DNA of 64,000 nt from Chromobacterium sp. IIBBL 290-4 (GTDB taxonomy: Bacteria; Pseudomonadota; Gammaproteobacteria; Burkholderiales; Chromobacteriaceae): the NCBI RefSeq assembly GCF_024207115.1, contig NZ_CP100128.1, forward strand, positions 1,426,001 to 1,490,000, in the 5' to 3' direction. This document shows positions 15,488 to 25,452 of the stretch, piece by piece. Made by a program: the position numbers and the translations under genes. The notes under the pieces are model-generated. The model was given only the letters and a program-made list of their open reading frames with translations, had not been told where the DNA came from and made no database searches. Position 1 is the first letter of the stretch. The number at the start of each line of letters is the position of its first letter.

Positions 15488-17656
15488 ATGAGCCACAAGC
15501 AGCCCATCCTGAAGTTTTGGGGAAACAAACGACTGCCCATGCTGCTGCAAACCGAAGCCGCCGAATGCGGCCTGGCCAGCCTGGCCATGATCGCCGGTTA
15601 CTGGGGCCATCACATCGACTTGGCCAATATGCGCCGCCGCTTCTCGGTATCGCTGAAGGGCGCCACCCTGAAAAGCCTGATCGCCATGGCCCAAGGCCTG
15701 GGCCTGCAGCCGCGGCCGCTGAAGCTGGACATGCAGCACTTGCCGGAACTGAAGCTGCCCTGCGTGCTGCATTGGGACATGAACCACTTCGTGGTGCTCA
15801 AGCAGGTCAGCCGGCAATACATCGTGATTCACGACCCGGCGGTGGGCGAGCGCAAGCTGCCGCTCGCCGAGGCATCCAAGCATTTCACCGGCGTGGCGCT
15901 GGAGCTGATACCCGGCGCGTCCTTCCAGAAGGCGGAGGAAAAACAGAAGTTTTCCCTGCTGTCGCTGATGGGGCGGGTGGAAGGGCTGGGCCACGGCATG
16001 TCGCAACTATTGCTGCTGGGCCTGGCGCTGCAGGTATGCGCGCTGGTATCGCCATTTTATCTGCAGTGGGTGGTGGACGAGGCGCTGGTGGCGTCCGATC
16101 ATGACCTCGTCACCGTGCTGGGCGTGGGCTTTTTGCTGCTGGTGCTGCTGCAAACCGCCATCGGCGCGGTGCGTTCCTGGGTCACCACCGTGCTGGCCAC
16201 CAATCTGAACTTCCAATGGCTGGGCAACGCCTTCGCCCACCTGCTGCGGCTGCCGCTGCCCTGGTTCGAGAAGCGCCACCTTGGCGATATCGTGTCCCGC
16301 TTCGGCTCCATCCAGACCATACAAAAAAGCCTGACCACCCAGTTTGTCGAAGGCGTCATCGACGGCATTCTGGTCATGGCCACGCTGGGCGTGATGTTTC
16401 TGTACAGCCCATCGCTGGCTGCAGTCAGCCTGATCGCGGTGGCGCTGTACGTGCTGTTGCGCTGGTCCATCTTCCGCGCGCTGCGCGAAGCCACCGCCGA
16501 ACAGATCATCCACGCCGCCAAGCAGAACACCCACTTCATCGAATCGGCCCGCGGCGTGCAAAGCGTGCGGCTGTTCGGCCGCCAGGAAGAGCGCCGCATA
16601 GGCTGGCTCAACGCGCTGGCCGACCAGTTCAACGCCGATCTGCGCATCGCCAAACTGTCCATCTCCTTCCAGACCGCCAACACCCTGCTGTTCAGCGGCG
16701 AGCGGGTGATCGTGGTGTGGCTGGCGGCGCTGGCGGTGATGAACAACCAGTTCTCAGTGGGCATGCTGTTCGCCTTCCTCAGCTACAAGGACCAGTTCAG
16801 CCAGCGCATCGCCGCGCTGATCGACAAGCTGTTCGAACTGCGCATGCTGCGCCTGCACGGCGAACGGGTGGCCGACATCGTGCTGACCGAACCGGAGCAG
16901 GAGTTGAACGATGTGGAAATCGATCCCGCCACGGTCACGCCGACGATAGAGGTTCGCAACGTCGCCTTTCGCTATTCAGACAGCGAACCCTATGTGCTGA
17001 AAGACATGAATCTGACGGTGCCGGCCGGCCAGTGCCTGGCCATCACCGGTTCGTCCGGCTGCGGCAAGACCACGCTGCTTAAACTGATGCTGGGCTTGAT
17101 GGAGCCCACCGAGGGCGAAATCCTGATCGGCGGCATTCCGCTGAAGCAACTGGGCCTGGGCAACTACCGCCAGCTGCTGGGCACCGTGATGCAGGACGAT
17201 CAGCTGTTTGCCGGCTCCATTTCGGACAATATCTGCTTTTTCGATCCGCAACCCAGCCAGGAACGCATCCAGCGCTGCGCCCAGTTGGCAGCCATCCATC
17301 AGGAAATCATGGCCATGCCCATGACCTACAACACCCTGGTCGGCGACATCGGCTCCGGACTGTCCGGCGGACAGAAACAGCGCATCCTGCTGGCGCGCTC
17401 ACTGTACAAGCAGCCCAAGCTGTTGGTGCTGGATGAAGCCACCAGCCACCTGGACGTGTGGAACGAGAAGCTGGTCAACGCCGCCGTGCGCGACATCGCG
17501 ATGACGCGGCTATTGGTGGCGCACCGTCCGGAAACCATCGCCATGGCCGAACGAGTGGTGGTGCTGGAGCAAGGCAAGATCGTCCATGACGCCATTCCGC
17601 GGCAGCCTGAGGCCCATCCTCAGGCTGGGTCGGAAAACGTGGAGCAAGCAGGCTAG
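15488..17656 (+). CDS. C39 peptidase-containing ABC exporter (double-glycine peptide processing and export)
   Basis: The 722-residue protein has three domains. The N-terminal C39 protease domain has the oxyanion Gln21, catalytic Cys27 in AAECGLASL, His100 in WDMNHFVVL and Asp116 in IHDPAVG. The membrane domain (about 150-440) has several hydrophobic helices. The ATPase has Walker [10 protein letters not shown] near residue 520, the LSGGQKQR signature and Walker [13 protein letters not shown]. It removes leaders after Gly-Gly and exports the peptide. All catalytic residues are intact. Likely substrates are the two graspetide precursors and peptide C next to it, possibly also peptides A and B. 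The stop overlaps the convergent MCP stop by 4 bases with no terminator. Confidence 0.95.
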   Translation: MSHKQPILKFWGNKRLPMLLQTEAAECGLASLAMIAGYWGHHIDLANMRRRFSVSLKGATLKSLIAMAQGLGLQPRPLKLDMQHLPELKLPCVLHWDMNHFVVLKQVSRQYIVIHDPAVGERKLPLAEASKHFTGVALELIPGASFQKAEEKQKFSLLSLMGRVEGLGHGMSQLLLLGLALQVCALVSPFYLQWVVDEALVASDHDLVTVLGVGFLLLVLLQTAIGAVRSWVTTVLATNLNFQWLGNAFAHLLRLPLPWFEKRHLGDIVSRFGSIQTIQKSLTTQFVEGVIDGILVMATLGVMFLYSPSLAAVSLIAVALYVLLRWSIFRALREATAEQIIHAAKQNTHFIESARGVQSVRLFGRQEERRIGWLNALADQFNADLRIAKLSISFQTANTLLFSGERVIVVWLAALAVMNNQFSVGMLFAFLSYKDQFSQRIAALIDKLFELRMLRLHGERVADIVLTEPEQELNDVEIDPATVTPTIEVRNVAFRYSDSEPYVLKDMNLTVPAGQCLAITGSSGCGKTTLLKLMLGLMEPTEGEILIGGIPLKQLGLGNYRQLLGTVMQDDQLFAGSISDNICFFDPQPSQERIQRCAQLAAIHQEIMAMPMTYNTLVGDIGSGLSGGQKQRILLARSLYKQPKLLVLDEATSHLDVWNEKLVNAAVRDIAMTRLLVAHRPETIAMAERVVVLEQGKIVHDAIPRQPEAHPQAGSENVEQAG

Positions 17657-19281
17657 AGCCGGAAACGAGCGGTCACCGCCTGCAGGTTGTGCGACAAGGC
17701 GTTGAGCTGGCTGGAAGTGGTGGCCAGCTCCTCCACCGTCGCGCTGTTTGACTCCGCCATCTGCGACACCTGCTCCATGCTTTGCGCCAGGCTCAGGCTG
17801 GCGGTGCGCTGCTCGGTCAGCGCGCCGCTGATATTGCCTATGGTGGCGACGATGCCGCGGGTGCTGTCTTCGATCTCATGCATGGAGTCGCTGGCCTCAT
17901 GCGCGCTGCCGGCCACTTCTTCCACGCTGTTCCGGCTTTGCTCCATGCTGCCCACCACCCGGTCCGCGCCATGCTGGATGGAGGTGATCATCTGGGTGAT
18001 CTCCTGCGCGGAACTGGCTGTCCGCTCCGCCAGCTTGCGCACCTCGTCCGCCACCACGGCGAAACCGCGGCCCATCTCGCCGGCCCGCGCCGCCTCAATC
18101 GCCGCATTCAAGGCCAAGAGATTGGTCTGGTCGGCCACGTCGCGGATCACGGTGACGATATTGCCTATCCTTTGCACCTCGCCGCTCAGGCTGCGCATCT
18201 GCTCGGAAGTGGACGCCACCGCGTCGCTGACCGACTGGATGCGGCCCGCCGAGGCCTGCACCGTCCTGCCGCCCTTGCCCGCCAGCTTGCCGGCGTCCTC
18301 CGCCTGCTCGGCCGCGGCGGTGGAATTATCGGCCACATGATTGATGCTGACCGTCAGCTGCTCGATCGTCGCCGCGGCGGAAGAGGTGGCTTCGGACTGT
18401 TTCTGAGCGCTTTGCGCCACCTGCTGGGCCATGCTGGACAGCTCATGCGCCGAATCCGACACCTGATTGGCGTTGTCCTGGATATTGGATACTACTTCGC
18501 GCAAGCCCTGCCGCATATTCTGGATATGGCGGGCGATCTCCACCGCCTCGTCGCGCGAGGGCGGCAGGTGTTCGTCCTCGCCGCTCAAATCGCCCTCCTG
18601 GATATGGCGCACCAGCTCCACTGATTTGCGTAGCGGCGTGGTCACCAGATTGGAAATGAACAGCGCGATGGCGATCGCCACCGCCAGCGCGATGCCCGCC
18701 GCGGTCAACACCACGGAAACCGCTTGGTTGTAAGCGGCATTGCTGGCCTCGACCGCTTCTTTGACCTTGCCGTCCTGATACGCTTTCAATTCATTGAATT
18801 TCTGCGAGAAGGTCTCAATGGCCGGCGCGAAGCGCTTCTGCAAGAAAACCTTGGACTCCTGGTCCTTGTTGGCGCGTATCAGCTGATACAAGGGCGCATA
18901 CAAGTCCGACAAGGCGGAACGGGCCTGCAGCGCCTGCTCCAGGATGCCGCGCCCTTTCACCGACACCAGCGTCTTGTCCAGCTCGTTGAGACTGGCGGTG
19001 TTTTCGGCGCGCAAGGCTTCCACCTTGCTGATGTTGGATTCGATCTCCGAAGGGCTGTCCGAAATGACTGCGTCGCGAATGCGTTTGGATACCTCTTGCG
19101 TGGCGACGACGATCTTGTTGCACAGTTCGGCCTTGGGATAGCGGTTATTGGTGATTTCGCGGCGATTGGCCTGCATCTCGCTGAGATTGGCCACCGCCGT
19201 CGCCACGATCACCGCCAGGATGACGATCAACAAGCCATATCCCAACAGCAGCTTTTGCTTTACAGACAATTGGTGCAACAT
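17653..19281 (-). CDS. Methyl-accepting chemotaxis protein
   Basis: The 542-residue receptor has an N-terminal transmembrane helix ([20 protein letters not shown]), a periplasmic helical region of about 150 residues of the four-helix-bundle type, a second helix ([20 protein letters not shown]), a HAMP domain ([20 protein letters not shown]) and a long signalling hairpin. The tip sequence [23 protein letters not shown] is intact and binds CheA/CheW. I chose the ATG at 19281 because GGAGG lies 6-8 bases upstream; an upstream TTG is weaker. It has no NWETF-type CheR tail. It is convergent with the peptide exporter, 4 bases overlapped. The ligand is unknown. Confidence 0.94.
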   Translation of the reverse strand: MLHQLSVKQKLLLGYGLLIVILAVIVATAVANLSEMQANRREITNNRYPKAELCNKIVVATQEVSKRIRDAVISDSPSEIESNISKVEALRAENTASLNELDKTLVSVKGRGILEQALQARSALSDLYAPLYQLIRANKDQESKVFLQKRFAPAIETFSQKFNELKAYQDGKVKEAVEASNAAYNQAVSVVLTAAGIALAVAIAIALFISNLVTTPLRKSVELVRHIQEGDLSGEDEHLPPSRDEAVEIARHIQNMRQGLREVVSNIQDNANQVSDSAHELSSMAQQVAQSAQKQSEATSSAAATIEQLTVSINHVADNSTAAAEQAEDAGKLAGKGGRTVQASAGRIQSVSDAVASTSEQMRSLSGEVQRIGNIVTVIRDVADQTNLLALNAAIEAARAGEMGRGFAVVADEVRKLAERTASSAQEITQMITSIQHGADRVVGSMEQSRNSVEEVAGSAHEASDSMHEIEDSTRGIVATIGNISGALTEQRTASLSLAQSMEQVSQMAESNSATVEELATTSSQLNALSHNLQAVTARFRL

Positions 19282-19478
19282 CTTGCGCCTCCGCAAGTTC
19301 GAACCCGTACGTTCGCAGGCTCCTCACGCTGAAAAATAGTCCGCATCCCGACTCAGCGCAAAATTCAAAGTAAAACGATAGCCTTGCATATCAGTGACTT
19401 GCCAACGGCAATGCGGGTTTCTCTTTCCGCCGCGGATTGCCTAAGCTCAAACCTGCAAGGCCAGCGGGGAAAAAACAG

Positions 19479-20300
19479 ATGCAAGTGGCGGAGATTTTCG
19501 ACAAGGCGTCGGGCAAATTGCCGATGGTGCCCAAAGTCGTGCAGGAGCTGGTGGCCAGCTTCCATCGCACCGATGTCAACAGCGACGAGATCAGCGACAA
19601 GGTGGGCCACGATCAGGTATTGACCGCGCGCGTGCTGCGTTTGGCCAATAGCGCGCGCTTTGGCAGCAGCCGCAAGGTGGGTTCGCTGGACGACGCGGTG
19701 CTGCTGCTCGGTTTCGACAATCTGCGGGTGCTGGTCATCGCCTCCGGCATCACCGGCGCCACGCTGGGCATTCCGGGCTTCGACATGAAAGCCTTCTGGC
19801 TGCGCTGCTTCGCCATGGCCAATACCGCCAAGCTGCTGGCCAAACTGGCCAAGCTGGACGCGCAGCTGGGCTATACCTGCGGCCTGCTGGCCAATATCGG
19901 CGAACTGGTGCTGTATGTGGCGGTGCCGGAACAGGCGCTGCAGATAGACAAGATCGTCGCCGGCGGCGCCGACCGCATCGCCACCGAGCGCATGCTGCTG
20001 GGCATGGACTTGACCGAGCTGGGCGCGGAGCTGGCACGGCGCTGGAATTTCCCGGACGAAATCCAGGAGGCGATCTACAACCAGCACGATCTATTGAACG
20101 AAGACGCCTCGCCCTACGCGCTGCTGATAGGCCTGGCCACCTTCCTGGTCTCCGGCTTTCGCAACGAGATGAGCGTCGACGAGATGCTGGTCAGCCTGCC
20201 GGACCGGGTGCTGGAGCGGTTGAACCTGGCCAGGGAAACGCTATCGGCTGAAATGGAAAATCTAAAAGAAACCGCCACGCGCACCGACGACTTGTTCTAA
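19479..20300 (+). CDS. HDOD-domain protein
   Basis: The 273-residue protein is a single HDOD domain: LPMVPKVVQELVASF, TDVNSDEISDKV, DQVLTARVLRLANSARFG, VGSLDDAVLLLGFDNLRVL, LGYTCGLLANIGELVL and WNFPDEIQEAIYNQHD. HDOD is an HD-related fold without the catalytic metal ligands, and members act in signalling linked to c-di-GMP, motility and type IV pili. The ATG at 19479 follows GGGGAAAAAACAG and matches the family start; an upstream TTG would add 14 residues. It is divergent from the MCP and convergent with the acyl-CoA synthetase. Confidence 0.9.
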   Translation: MQVAEIFDKASGKLPMVPKVVQELVASFHRTDVNSDEISDKVGHDQVLTARVLRLANSARFGSSRKVGSLDDAVLLLGFDNLRVLVIASGITGATLGIPGFDMKAFWLRCFAMANTAKLLAKLAKLDAQLGYTCGLLANIGELVLYVAVPEQALQIDKIVAGGADRIATERMLLGMDLTELGAELARRWNFPDEIQEAIYNQHDLLNEDASPYALLIGLATFLVSGFRNEMSVDEMLVSLPDRVLERLNLARETLSAEMENLKETATRTDDLF

Positions 20301-20303
20301 GCC

Positions 20304-20342
20304 CCGGCCGCGGGAGGAAAACCAGGCTCTCCTCCCGCCTGC
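20304..20342. terminator. Stem between convergent HDOD and acyl-CoA synthetase genes
   Basis: A GC stem (CGGGAGG/CCTCCCG) lies in the 46-base gap between the two convergent stops. No clear T run follows on either strand, so it is a weak bidirectional candidate. Confidence 0.4.
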
Positions 20343-20346
20343 CCGT

Positions 20347-22008
20347 TCAGGCCGTCTGGCCCGCGCGCAGCTCGCGCCGCAAAATCTTGCCGACATTGGA
20401 TTTGGGCAGCTCGTCGCGGAACTCCACGTGGCGCGGCACTTTGTAGCCGGTAAGATTCTCGCGGCAGAAGCGCAGCAGCTCGTCGGCCTGCAAGGCCGCG
20501 TCCTTGCGCACCACCACGATCTTCACCGCCTCGCCGCTGCGTTCGTCAGGCACGCCTATGCAGGCCACCTCGCGCACGCCGGGATGCTGGGCCACCACGT
20601 CTTCGATCTCGTTCGGATACACATTGAAGCCGGACACCAACACCATGTCCTTCTTGCGATCCACCAGTTTCAGCATGCCTTCCGCAGTGCGCACGCCGAT
20701 GTCGCCGGTGGCGAAGAAGCCGTCGGCCTGGAACACCTTGGCGGTCTCCTCAGGCCGCTGCCAATAGCCGGCCATCACTTGCGGGCCGCGCACGCACACC
20801 TCGCCCGGCTCGCCATCGGCCGCCGGCTGGCCGGCGTCATCGCGCAGCTGCACTTCGGTGCCCGGCACCGGCAGGCCTACCGTGCCGGTGTAATAGCCGG
20901 TCGCCAAGGCATTGACCGACACCAGCGGCGAAGCCTCGGTCAAGCCATAGCCCTCCAGCAGCGTCAAGCCGGTGATCTTGCTCCAGCCCTCCGCCACCGC
21001 GCGCTGCACCGCCGCGCCGCCGCCGATGGCGACTTTCCACTGCGAGAAATCCAGCTTGGCGAAGCCCGGATGGTGCACCAAGGCATTGAACAGCGTATTG
21101 ACGCCAGTGAAGGCATTCACCGGATGCTTGGCCAGCTCGGCCACTAGCCCGTCCAGATCGCGCGGATTGGTGATCAACAGGCAGTTGCCGCCCAGGCGGG
21201 TGATCAGGAAACAATTCACCGTCAGCGCGAACACGTGGTACAGCGGCAAGGGCGTAGCCACTACCGCCCGTCCCTCCGGCAAGGCGTCGCCCAACACCAG
21301 CCTGGCCTGTTCGACATTGGCCAGCAGATTGCGGTGGGTCAGCATCGCACCCTTGGACACGCCGGTGGTGCCGCCGGTGTATTGCAGAATCGCCAGATCA
21401 TCCAAGGTTCGCGGCTCGTCACACCAGCGTTCGGCCTGCCCCCCCGCCAGCGCGTCGCGGAAGCGGAGAGCGCCGGGCAGGCGGTAGGGCGGCACCAGCT
21501 TTTTCACATGCTTGACCACGGCATTGACCAGCCAGCGCTTGGGCGGCGGCAGCAAATCGCCCACCGCGGTCAGAACGACGTGCTTCAAAGGCGTATCCGC
21601 CTTGGCCTGTTCCACCACCGAGGCGAAATTCTCCAGCGCCACGATGGCGGCGGCGCCAGAATCGGCTAATTGATGATGCAGTTCGCGCGGGGTATACAGC
21701 GGGTTGACGTTGACCGCCACCAGGCCGGCGCGCAGCACGGCATACAAGGCCACCGGATATTGCAGCAGATTGGGCATCATCAAGGCCACCCGGTCGCCCG
21801 GCGCCAGTTTCAGCGTCCGGCGGAAATAATCGGCCAGCTTGGCGCTTTGACGGTCCAGCTCGCGATAGCTCAGATCGCGTCCCATATTGTGGAAAGCGGT
21901 CTGCCTGGGATATCGGGCAACGGTCTGCGCCAGCATCTGGCCCAGAGACTGGGCCGGCAAAACATCGACGCGATCCGGCGTTCCCGGGTGACGGGCAAAG
22001 TCCTGCAT
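20347..22008 (-). CDS. fadD: Long-chain fatty-acid-CoA ligase
   Basis: The 553-residue AMP-forming ligase activates fatty acids to acyl-CoA through an acyl-adenylate. It carries the ATP/AMP signature [44 protein letters not shown], the linker [18 protein letters not shown] and the C-terminal lysine motif [13 protein letters not shown]. The start at 22008 (MQDFARHPG) has a strong AGGAGGAGAAAC site; the upstream in-frame extension is His/Arg-rich and not family-like. It is a single-gene unit, convergent with the HDOD gene. Substrate chain length cannot be read from sequence, but the FadD-type motifs suggest long chains. Confidence 0.92.
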   Translation of the reverse strand: MQDFARHPGTPDRVDVLPAQSLGQMLAQTVARYPRQTAFHNMGRDLSYRELDRQSAKLADYFRRTLKLAPGDRVALMMPNLLQYPVALYAVLRAGLVAVNVNPLYTPRELHHQLADSGAAAIVALENFASVVEQAKADTPLKHVVLTAVGDLLPPPKRWLVNAVVKHVKKLVPPYRLPGALRFRDALAGGQAERWCDEPRTLDDLAILQYTGGTTGVSKGAMLTHRNLLANVEQARLVLGDALPEGRAVVATPLPLYHVFALTVNCFLITRLGGNCLLITNPRDLDGLVAELAKHPVNAFTGVNTLFNALVHHPGFAKLDFSQWKVAIGGGAAVQRAVAEGWSKITGLTLLEGYGLTEASPLVSVNALATGYYTGTVGLPVPGTEVQLRDDAGQPAADGEPGEVCVRGPQVMAGYWQRPEETAKVFQADGFFATGDIGVRTAEGMLKLVDRKKDMVLVSGFNVYPNEIEDVVAQHPGVREVACIGVPDERSGEAVKIVVVRKDAALQADELLRFCRENLTGYKVPRHVEFRDELPKSNVGKILRRELRAGQTA

Positions 22009-22352
22009 GTTTCTCCTCCTGTCGCCGCAGTGGCGGATACGCGGCGAATGACTGTTTTTATCGTGGGAATGCGGGTGTGGCGGCATGCGGTGAGACGGGA
22101 TTGCAGCCTCGACGTTAATTCATTGTCATTGCTATTTCAATCAAACGTCTGAATCCATTCATTCAAGATCGTGATCATCCCCACGGGAGAAGCCTGTGAA
22201 GACGCCCGCGCCAGACCCACACTGACGCGCGAACGCAACAGTCGGCGTCCGCCTGAGCGCCGTTCACAAAGCCGGCAAAGCGCCAGAGACAAGACGCGCC
22301 GACGCAGCCCGAGCGGTCGGCGCAGCGCCGCATCAGGCCTTCGCCAACGTTT
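22009..22352. other. Non-coding gap between fadD and the quinone reductase-like gene
   Basis: I see no gene in this 344-base stretch. The part next to fadD (22009-22190) is AT-richer and should hold the fadD promoter. The part next to the oxidoreductase stop is GC-rich without a clear hairpin. Confidence 0.45.
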
Positions 22353-23360
22353 CTAAGCGCCGACGCGGATCGCCACTTTGCCGAAGTGGCTGGCGGCGCG
22401 CAGATAGTCATAAGCGGCATCGGCCTGCGCGAAATCGAATACCCGGTCGATCACCGGCCGCAGGCCATGCCGCGCCATGAAAGCCGCCAATTCGGCCAGA
22501 TGCGCCGCCGAGCCGACAGTGACGCCGACGATGTCGGCATTGATGGACTGCAAGCGGCCCAGATCCGGCTTGGGGCCAAAGCCGCTGAGCACGCCGACCT
22601 GCGCCAGCACGCCGCCCGGGGCCAGCGCGGCCAGCGAGCGCTGGAAAGTCTCCGGGCCGCCCAGCTCCAGCACATGGCTCGCGCCTTCGCCGCCGGTCAA
22701 CTCCCGCACCGCTCTATCCCAATCCGGCGTTTGGCGATAATTGATTCCCTCGCTGGCGCCCAGGGCTCGCGCTCGCGCCAGCTTGTCGTCGGACGAAGAC
22801 AGCGCGATCACCCGCGCCCCCAGCGCCACCGCCAGCTGCAAACCGAACAAAGCCACGCCGCCCGTCCCTTGCGTGAGCAGGGTATCGCCCGCCGACAAAC
22901 CACCGCGCGCCGCCAAGGCATGCCAGGCGGTCACGCCGGCGCAGGGCAGGGCGGAGGCCTCGATCAGGCTCAAATGCTCGGGAACCTCCGCCAGCGCCGC
23001 CTCCGGCGCGACGATGTATTCCGCCAGCACGCCATCCTGCGACTGCCCGCCCCAAGCGGAGGCCATGTAGCGCGCCTGGAAGCGGCCCGCTATCCAATCG
23101 CGGAAAAACGACGCCATCACCCGTTGCCCGCTCCGCCAGCGGCTCACGCCCTCGCCAAGCGCGTCCACCACGCCGGCCGCGTCCGATAGCGGCGTCCGGC
23201 CGGGCAAACCGCCCTGGCGCGCCGCATCGCGCACCAATAAATCGCGATAGTTGAGGCTGGCCGCCGCCACCTTGATCCTGACCTCCCCCGCCGCCGGTTG
23301 CGGCATGGCGACGCCTTCCAGGCGCAATGCGCCTTGCGTGTCAAAACGATGAGCTTTCAC
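22353..23360 (-). CDS. Zinc-independent MDR-type alcohol dehydrogenase/quinone oxidoreductase
   Basis: The 335-residue medium-chain dehydrogenase lacks the structural and catalytic zinc residues. It shows GEVRIKVAAASLNYRDLL, PLSDAAGVVDALGEGVSRWR, EASALPCAGVTAWHAL and the nucleotide-binding segment GTGGVALFGLQLAVALGARV, followed by SSDDKLARARALGA. Such enzymes reduce quinones or enones with NAD(P)H. I chose the GTG at 23360 because AAGGGG lies 5-8 bases upstream and it starts MKAHRF, the family start. It is divergent from a MerR-type gene across 73 bases, so regulation by that protein is likely. The substrate is not known. Confidence 0.88.
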   Translation of the reverse strand: MKAHRFDTQGALRLEGVAMPQPAAGEVRIKVAAASLNYRDLLVRDAARQGGLPGRTPLSDAAGVVDALGEGVSRWRSGQRVMASFFRDWIAGRFQARYMASAWGGQSQDGVLAEYIVAPEAALAEVPEHLSLIEASALPCAGVTAWHALAARGGLSAGDTLLTQGTGGVALFGLQLAVALGARVIALSSSDDKLARARALGASEGINYRQTPDWDRAVRELTGGEGASHVLELGGPETFQRSLAALAPGGVLAQVGVLSGFGPKPDLGRLQSINADIVGVTVGSAAHLAELAAFMARHGLRPVIDRVFDFAQADAAYDYLRAASHFGKVAIRVGA

Positions 23361-23401
23361 ATCAACCCCTTGCTTGAACTTGACATTGGCATGATAAGCT
23401 G

Positions 23402-23415
23402 TGACAACAGTGTCA
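23402..23415. promoter_or_regulatory. Palindrome in the MerR/dehydrogenase divergent promoter
   Basis: TGACAACAGTGTCA is a perfect inverted repeat (TGACA-N4-TGTCA) midway between the divergent starts at 23360 and 23434. MerR-type operators are inverted repeats of this type within the promoter spacer, so it is a candidate site for the adjacent regulator. This is an inference. Confidence 0.45.
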
Positions 23416-23433
23416 GAGTCAATGGGGGAAGCG

Positions 23434-23793
23434 ATGAAAATCGGAGAACTGTCGCAACGCTGCGGCATCAGCATACGCATGCTGCGCTATTACGAGCAGC
23501 ATGGCGTGCTGGCGCCGCGCCGCACCGCCTCCGGCTACCGGGAATACGAACCGGGGGCGGAAGAAACCTTGCGCCGCATCGCCCTGCTGCGCGAAGCCGG
23601 ACTGACGCTGGAGACGGTGCGCGAGCTGCTGCCCTGCCTGCAAAGCCGCGGCCATTTCACGCCTTGCGACAAGCTGAGCCGGATTCTGCGCGAGGAGCTG
23701 TCGGCGCTGGACGCCCGCATCGCCGCGCAAAACCAAAGCCGCGCCTTGCTGGCCGGTTTTCTGGCCGGACTGCCCGCCCCGGCGCCGGTTTAA
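23434..23793 (+). CDS. MerR-family transcriptional regulator
   Basis: The 119-residue protein has the MerR N-terminal winged helix-turn-helix (MKIGELSQRCGISIRMLRYYEQHGVLAPRR, TASGYREYEPG) and a coiled-coil dimerisation helix. The C-terminal part contains two Cys (LPCLQSRGHFTPCDK), but the cluster does not match a known metal-binding or SoxR Fe-S motif. The ATG at 23434 has GGGGGAA just upstream. It probably controls itself and the divergent dehydrogenase at 22353-23360, and may respond to electrophiles or oxidants as other MerR-MDR pairs do. Confidence 0.87.
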   Translation: MKIGELSQRCGISIRMLRYYEQHGVLAPRRTASGYREYEPGAEETLRRIALLREAGLTLETVRELLPCLQSRGHFTPCDKLSRILREELSALDARIAAQNQSRALLAGFLAGLPAPAPV

Positions 23794-23861
23794 GCAGGCG
23801 GCATTGCCCGGAAGCGGAAACCCGCTTATCATTCCGGAACATTCATTCCACAATATACCCC

Positions 23862-24446
23862 ATGCGCCCCAAGGAATTTGAAGAAGACGCCGTCGCCGAA
23901 GCCGCCATGCGGGTGTTCTGGCAACGCGGCTATGCCGCCACCTCGATCCAGGATCTGGTGGACGGCACCGGCTTGTCGCGCAGCAGCCTGTACAACGCTT
24001 TCGACAGCAAACAAGGACTCTATCTGCTGGCCCTGCGTCGCTATGGCCAAGTCGGCGCGGCCAACGCCGCGCGGCTGGCCGGGACCGAACCGTTGCGCGA
24101 GCGCTTGCGCGCGCTGCTGATGCGGGTGGTGGAAGACGAAGCGCTGGAGCAAGCCAGCCCTGGCTGCCTGGCCGCCAATGCCGCCCTGGAAGCCGCAGGC
24201 CGCGACGAGGCGGTCAATGCGGCGCTGGCTCAGCATTTCCAGCAACTGGAAACCGCCTTGCTGCGCGCGCTGGCCGAGGCCCGCGCCAGCGGCGAACTCG
24301 CGGCGAACCGCAACCAGCAAGCCCTGGCCCGCTTCCTGATGTGCGCCATCCAGGGCCTGCGCGTGCTAGGCAAAGGCATGGCGCGGGAAAACCGCCGCGC
24401 CAAGCTGGCCGAAGTTGTCGAAGTCGCGCTGTCCTGCCTGGATTGA
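23862..24446 (+). CDS. TetR-family transcriptional regulator
   Basis: The 194-residue protein has a TetR helix-turn-helix: MRPKEFEEDAVAEAAMRVFWQRGYAATSIQDLVDGTGLSRSSLYNAFDSKQGLYLLAL. The C-terminal ligand domain contains PGCLAANAALE, typical of the TetR_C subgroup near the YxxP/CxxxN region. The ATG at 23862 is the family start. It is followed 78 bases later by the beta-hydroxyacid dehydrogenase on the same strand, whose upstream region shares a GAACATTC word with this gene's own upstream region, so both may be repressed by it. The ligand is unknown. Confidence 0.88.
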   Translation: MRPKEFEEDAVAEAAMRVFWQRGYAATSIQDLVDGTGLSRSSLYNAFDSKQGLYLLALRRYGQVGAANAARLAGTEPLRERLRALLMRVVEDEALEQASPGCLAANAALEAAGRDEAVNAALAQHFQQLETALLRALAEARASGELAANRNQQALARFLMCAIQGLRVLGKGMARENRRAKLAEVVEVALSCLD

Positions 24447-24524
24447 TCCGGCGGGCGGCGTTTTTTTTGCGCCAGTTTTGAACTGAACATTCCATAATTA
24501 ACAGGCCGCTAAACAGGAGAAAAC

Positions 24525-25388
24525 ATGAGCCCCAATCCCACCCCCTCCATCGCCGTGCTCGGCACCGGCATCATCGGCTCCGCCATTGCCCGCAACCTCG
24601 TCCGCAAGGGTTTCGCCGTCCGCGCCTGGAATCGCACGCCGGATAAGGCGCAAGCGCTGATGGCCGACGGCGCGACAGCATGCGGCTCAGCGGCCGACGC
24701 CGCGCGCGGCGCCGACGTGATCATCACCGCCGGCAAAGACGGCGCCGCGGTGGCTTCTGCCATGCGCCAGGCCGAGGCCGGACTCAAGCCGGAACAGATA
24801 TGGCTGCAACTGGCCACCATAGGCCTGGAGGCGACCGCCGAACTCAGCGCCTGGGCGGCGCAACGCGGCCTGATTTTCTACGACGCGCCCGTCGTCGGCA
24901 CCCGCCAGCCGGCCGAAGCCGGCCAATTGGTGATGCTGGCCTCCGGACCGCTGTCCCGCCGGGATCAAGCGCAAAACGTGTTCGACGCCATCAGCCGCCG
25001 CGCCATCTGGATTTCCGAACAGCCCGGCGACGGCAGCCGGCTGAAGCTGGTGATCAACAACTGGGTGCTGGCGCTGACCCACGGCGCGGCGGAAACGCTG
25101 GCGCTGGCGCAAGGCTTGGGACTGGATCCCGCGCTGGCGCTGGAAACCATCGCCGGCGGCCCGCTGGACGCGCCGTATCTGCAATTGAAGGGCAAGGCGA
25201 TGCTGGCCGGCGATTACAGCGTCAGCTTCAGCGTGGACAACGCAGCCAAGGACGCCGGCCTGGTGCTGGCCGCGGCCGAAGCCGCCGGCGTGCGGATGGA
25301 CGGCGCGGCGGCCGGGCTGGCCCGTTTCCAGCGCGCCATCGCCGCCGGCCATGGCGGCAAGGACATGGCCGCCACCTTCCTCGCCTGA
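24525..25388 (+). CDS. Beta-hydroxyacid dehydrogenase (3-hydroxyisobutyrate dehydrogenase-like)
   Basis: The 287-residue enzyme has a Rossmann domain (IAVLGTGIIGSAIARNLVRKG, WNRTPDKAQAL, VIITAGKDGAAV), a substrate-binding segment (DAPVVGTRQPAEAGQL) and the catalytic Lys in GDGSRLKLVINNW, then a helical C-terminal domain. The family reduces or oxidises short beta-hydroxy acids (3-hydroxyisobutyrate, tartronate semialdehyde, glyoxylate), and the substrate cannot be set from sequence. The substrate loop has GTRQPAEAGQL where many family members have SGG, which may mean a different specificity. A GGAG ribosome site precedes the ATG. It follows the TetR gene. Confidence 0.87.
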   Translation: MSPNPTPSIAVLGTGIIGSAIARNLVRKGFAVRAWNRTPDKAQALMADGATACGSAADAARGADVIITAGKDGAAVASAMRQAEAGLKPEQIWLQLATIGLEATAELSAWAAQRGLIFYDAPVVGTRQPAEAGQLVMLASGPLSRRDQAQNVFDAISRRAIWISEQPGDGSRLKLVINNWVLALTHGAAETLALAQGLGLDPALALETIAGGPLDAPYLQLKGKAMLAGDYSVSFSVDNAAKDAGLVLAAAEAAGVRMDGAAAGLARFQRAIAAGHGGKDMAATFLA

Positions 25389-25398
25389 GCCCGGGCAA

Positions 25399-25432
25399 AC
25401 AAAAACCGCCGGGCCTCGCGGCGCGGCGGTTT
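25399..25432. terminator. Bidirectional terminator between convergent genes
   Basis: The stem AACCGCC/GGCGGTT with a GC-rich loop lies between the dehydrogenase stop and the RNB gene stop. Read on the minus strand it is followed by TTTTTGTTTG, a good Rho-independent terminator for the RNB gene; on the plus strand only TTTC follows. Confidence 0.7.
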
Positions 25433-25452
25433 CATCGGAAGGCGAAGCAGGC

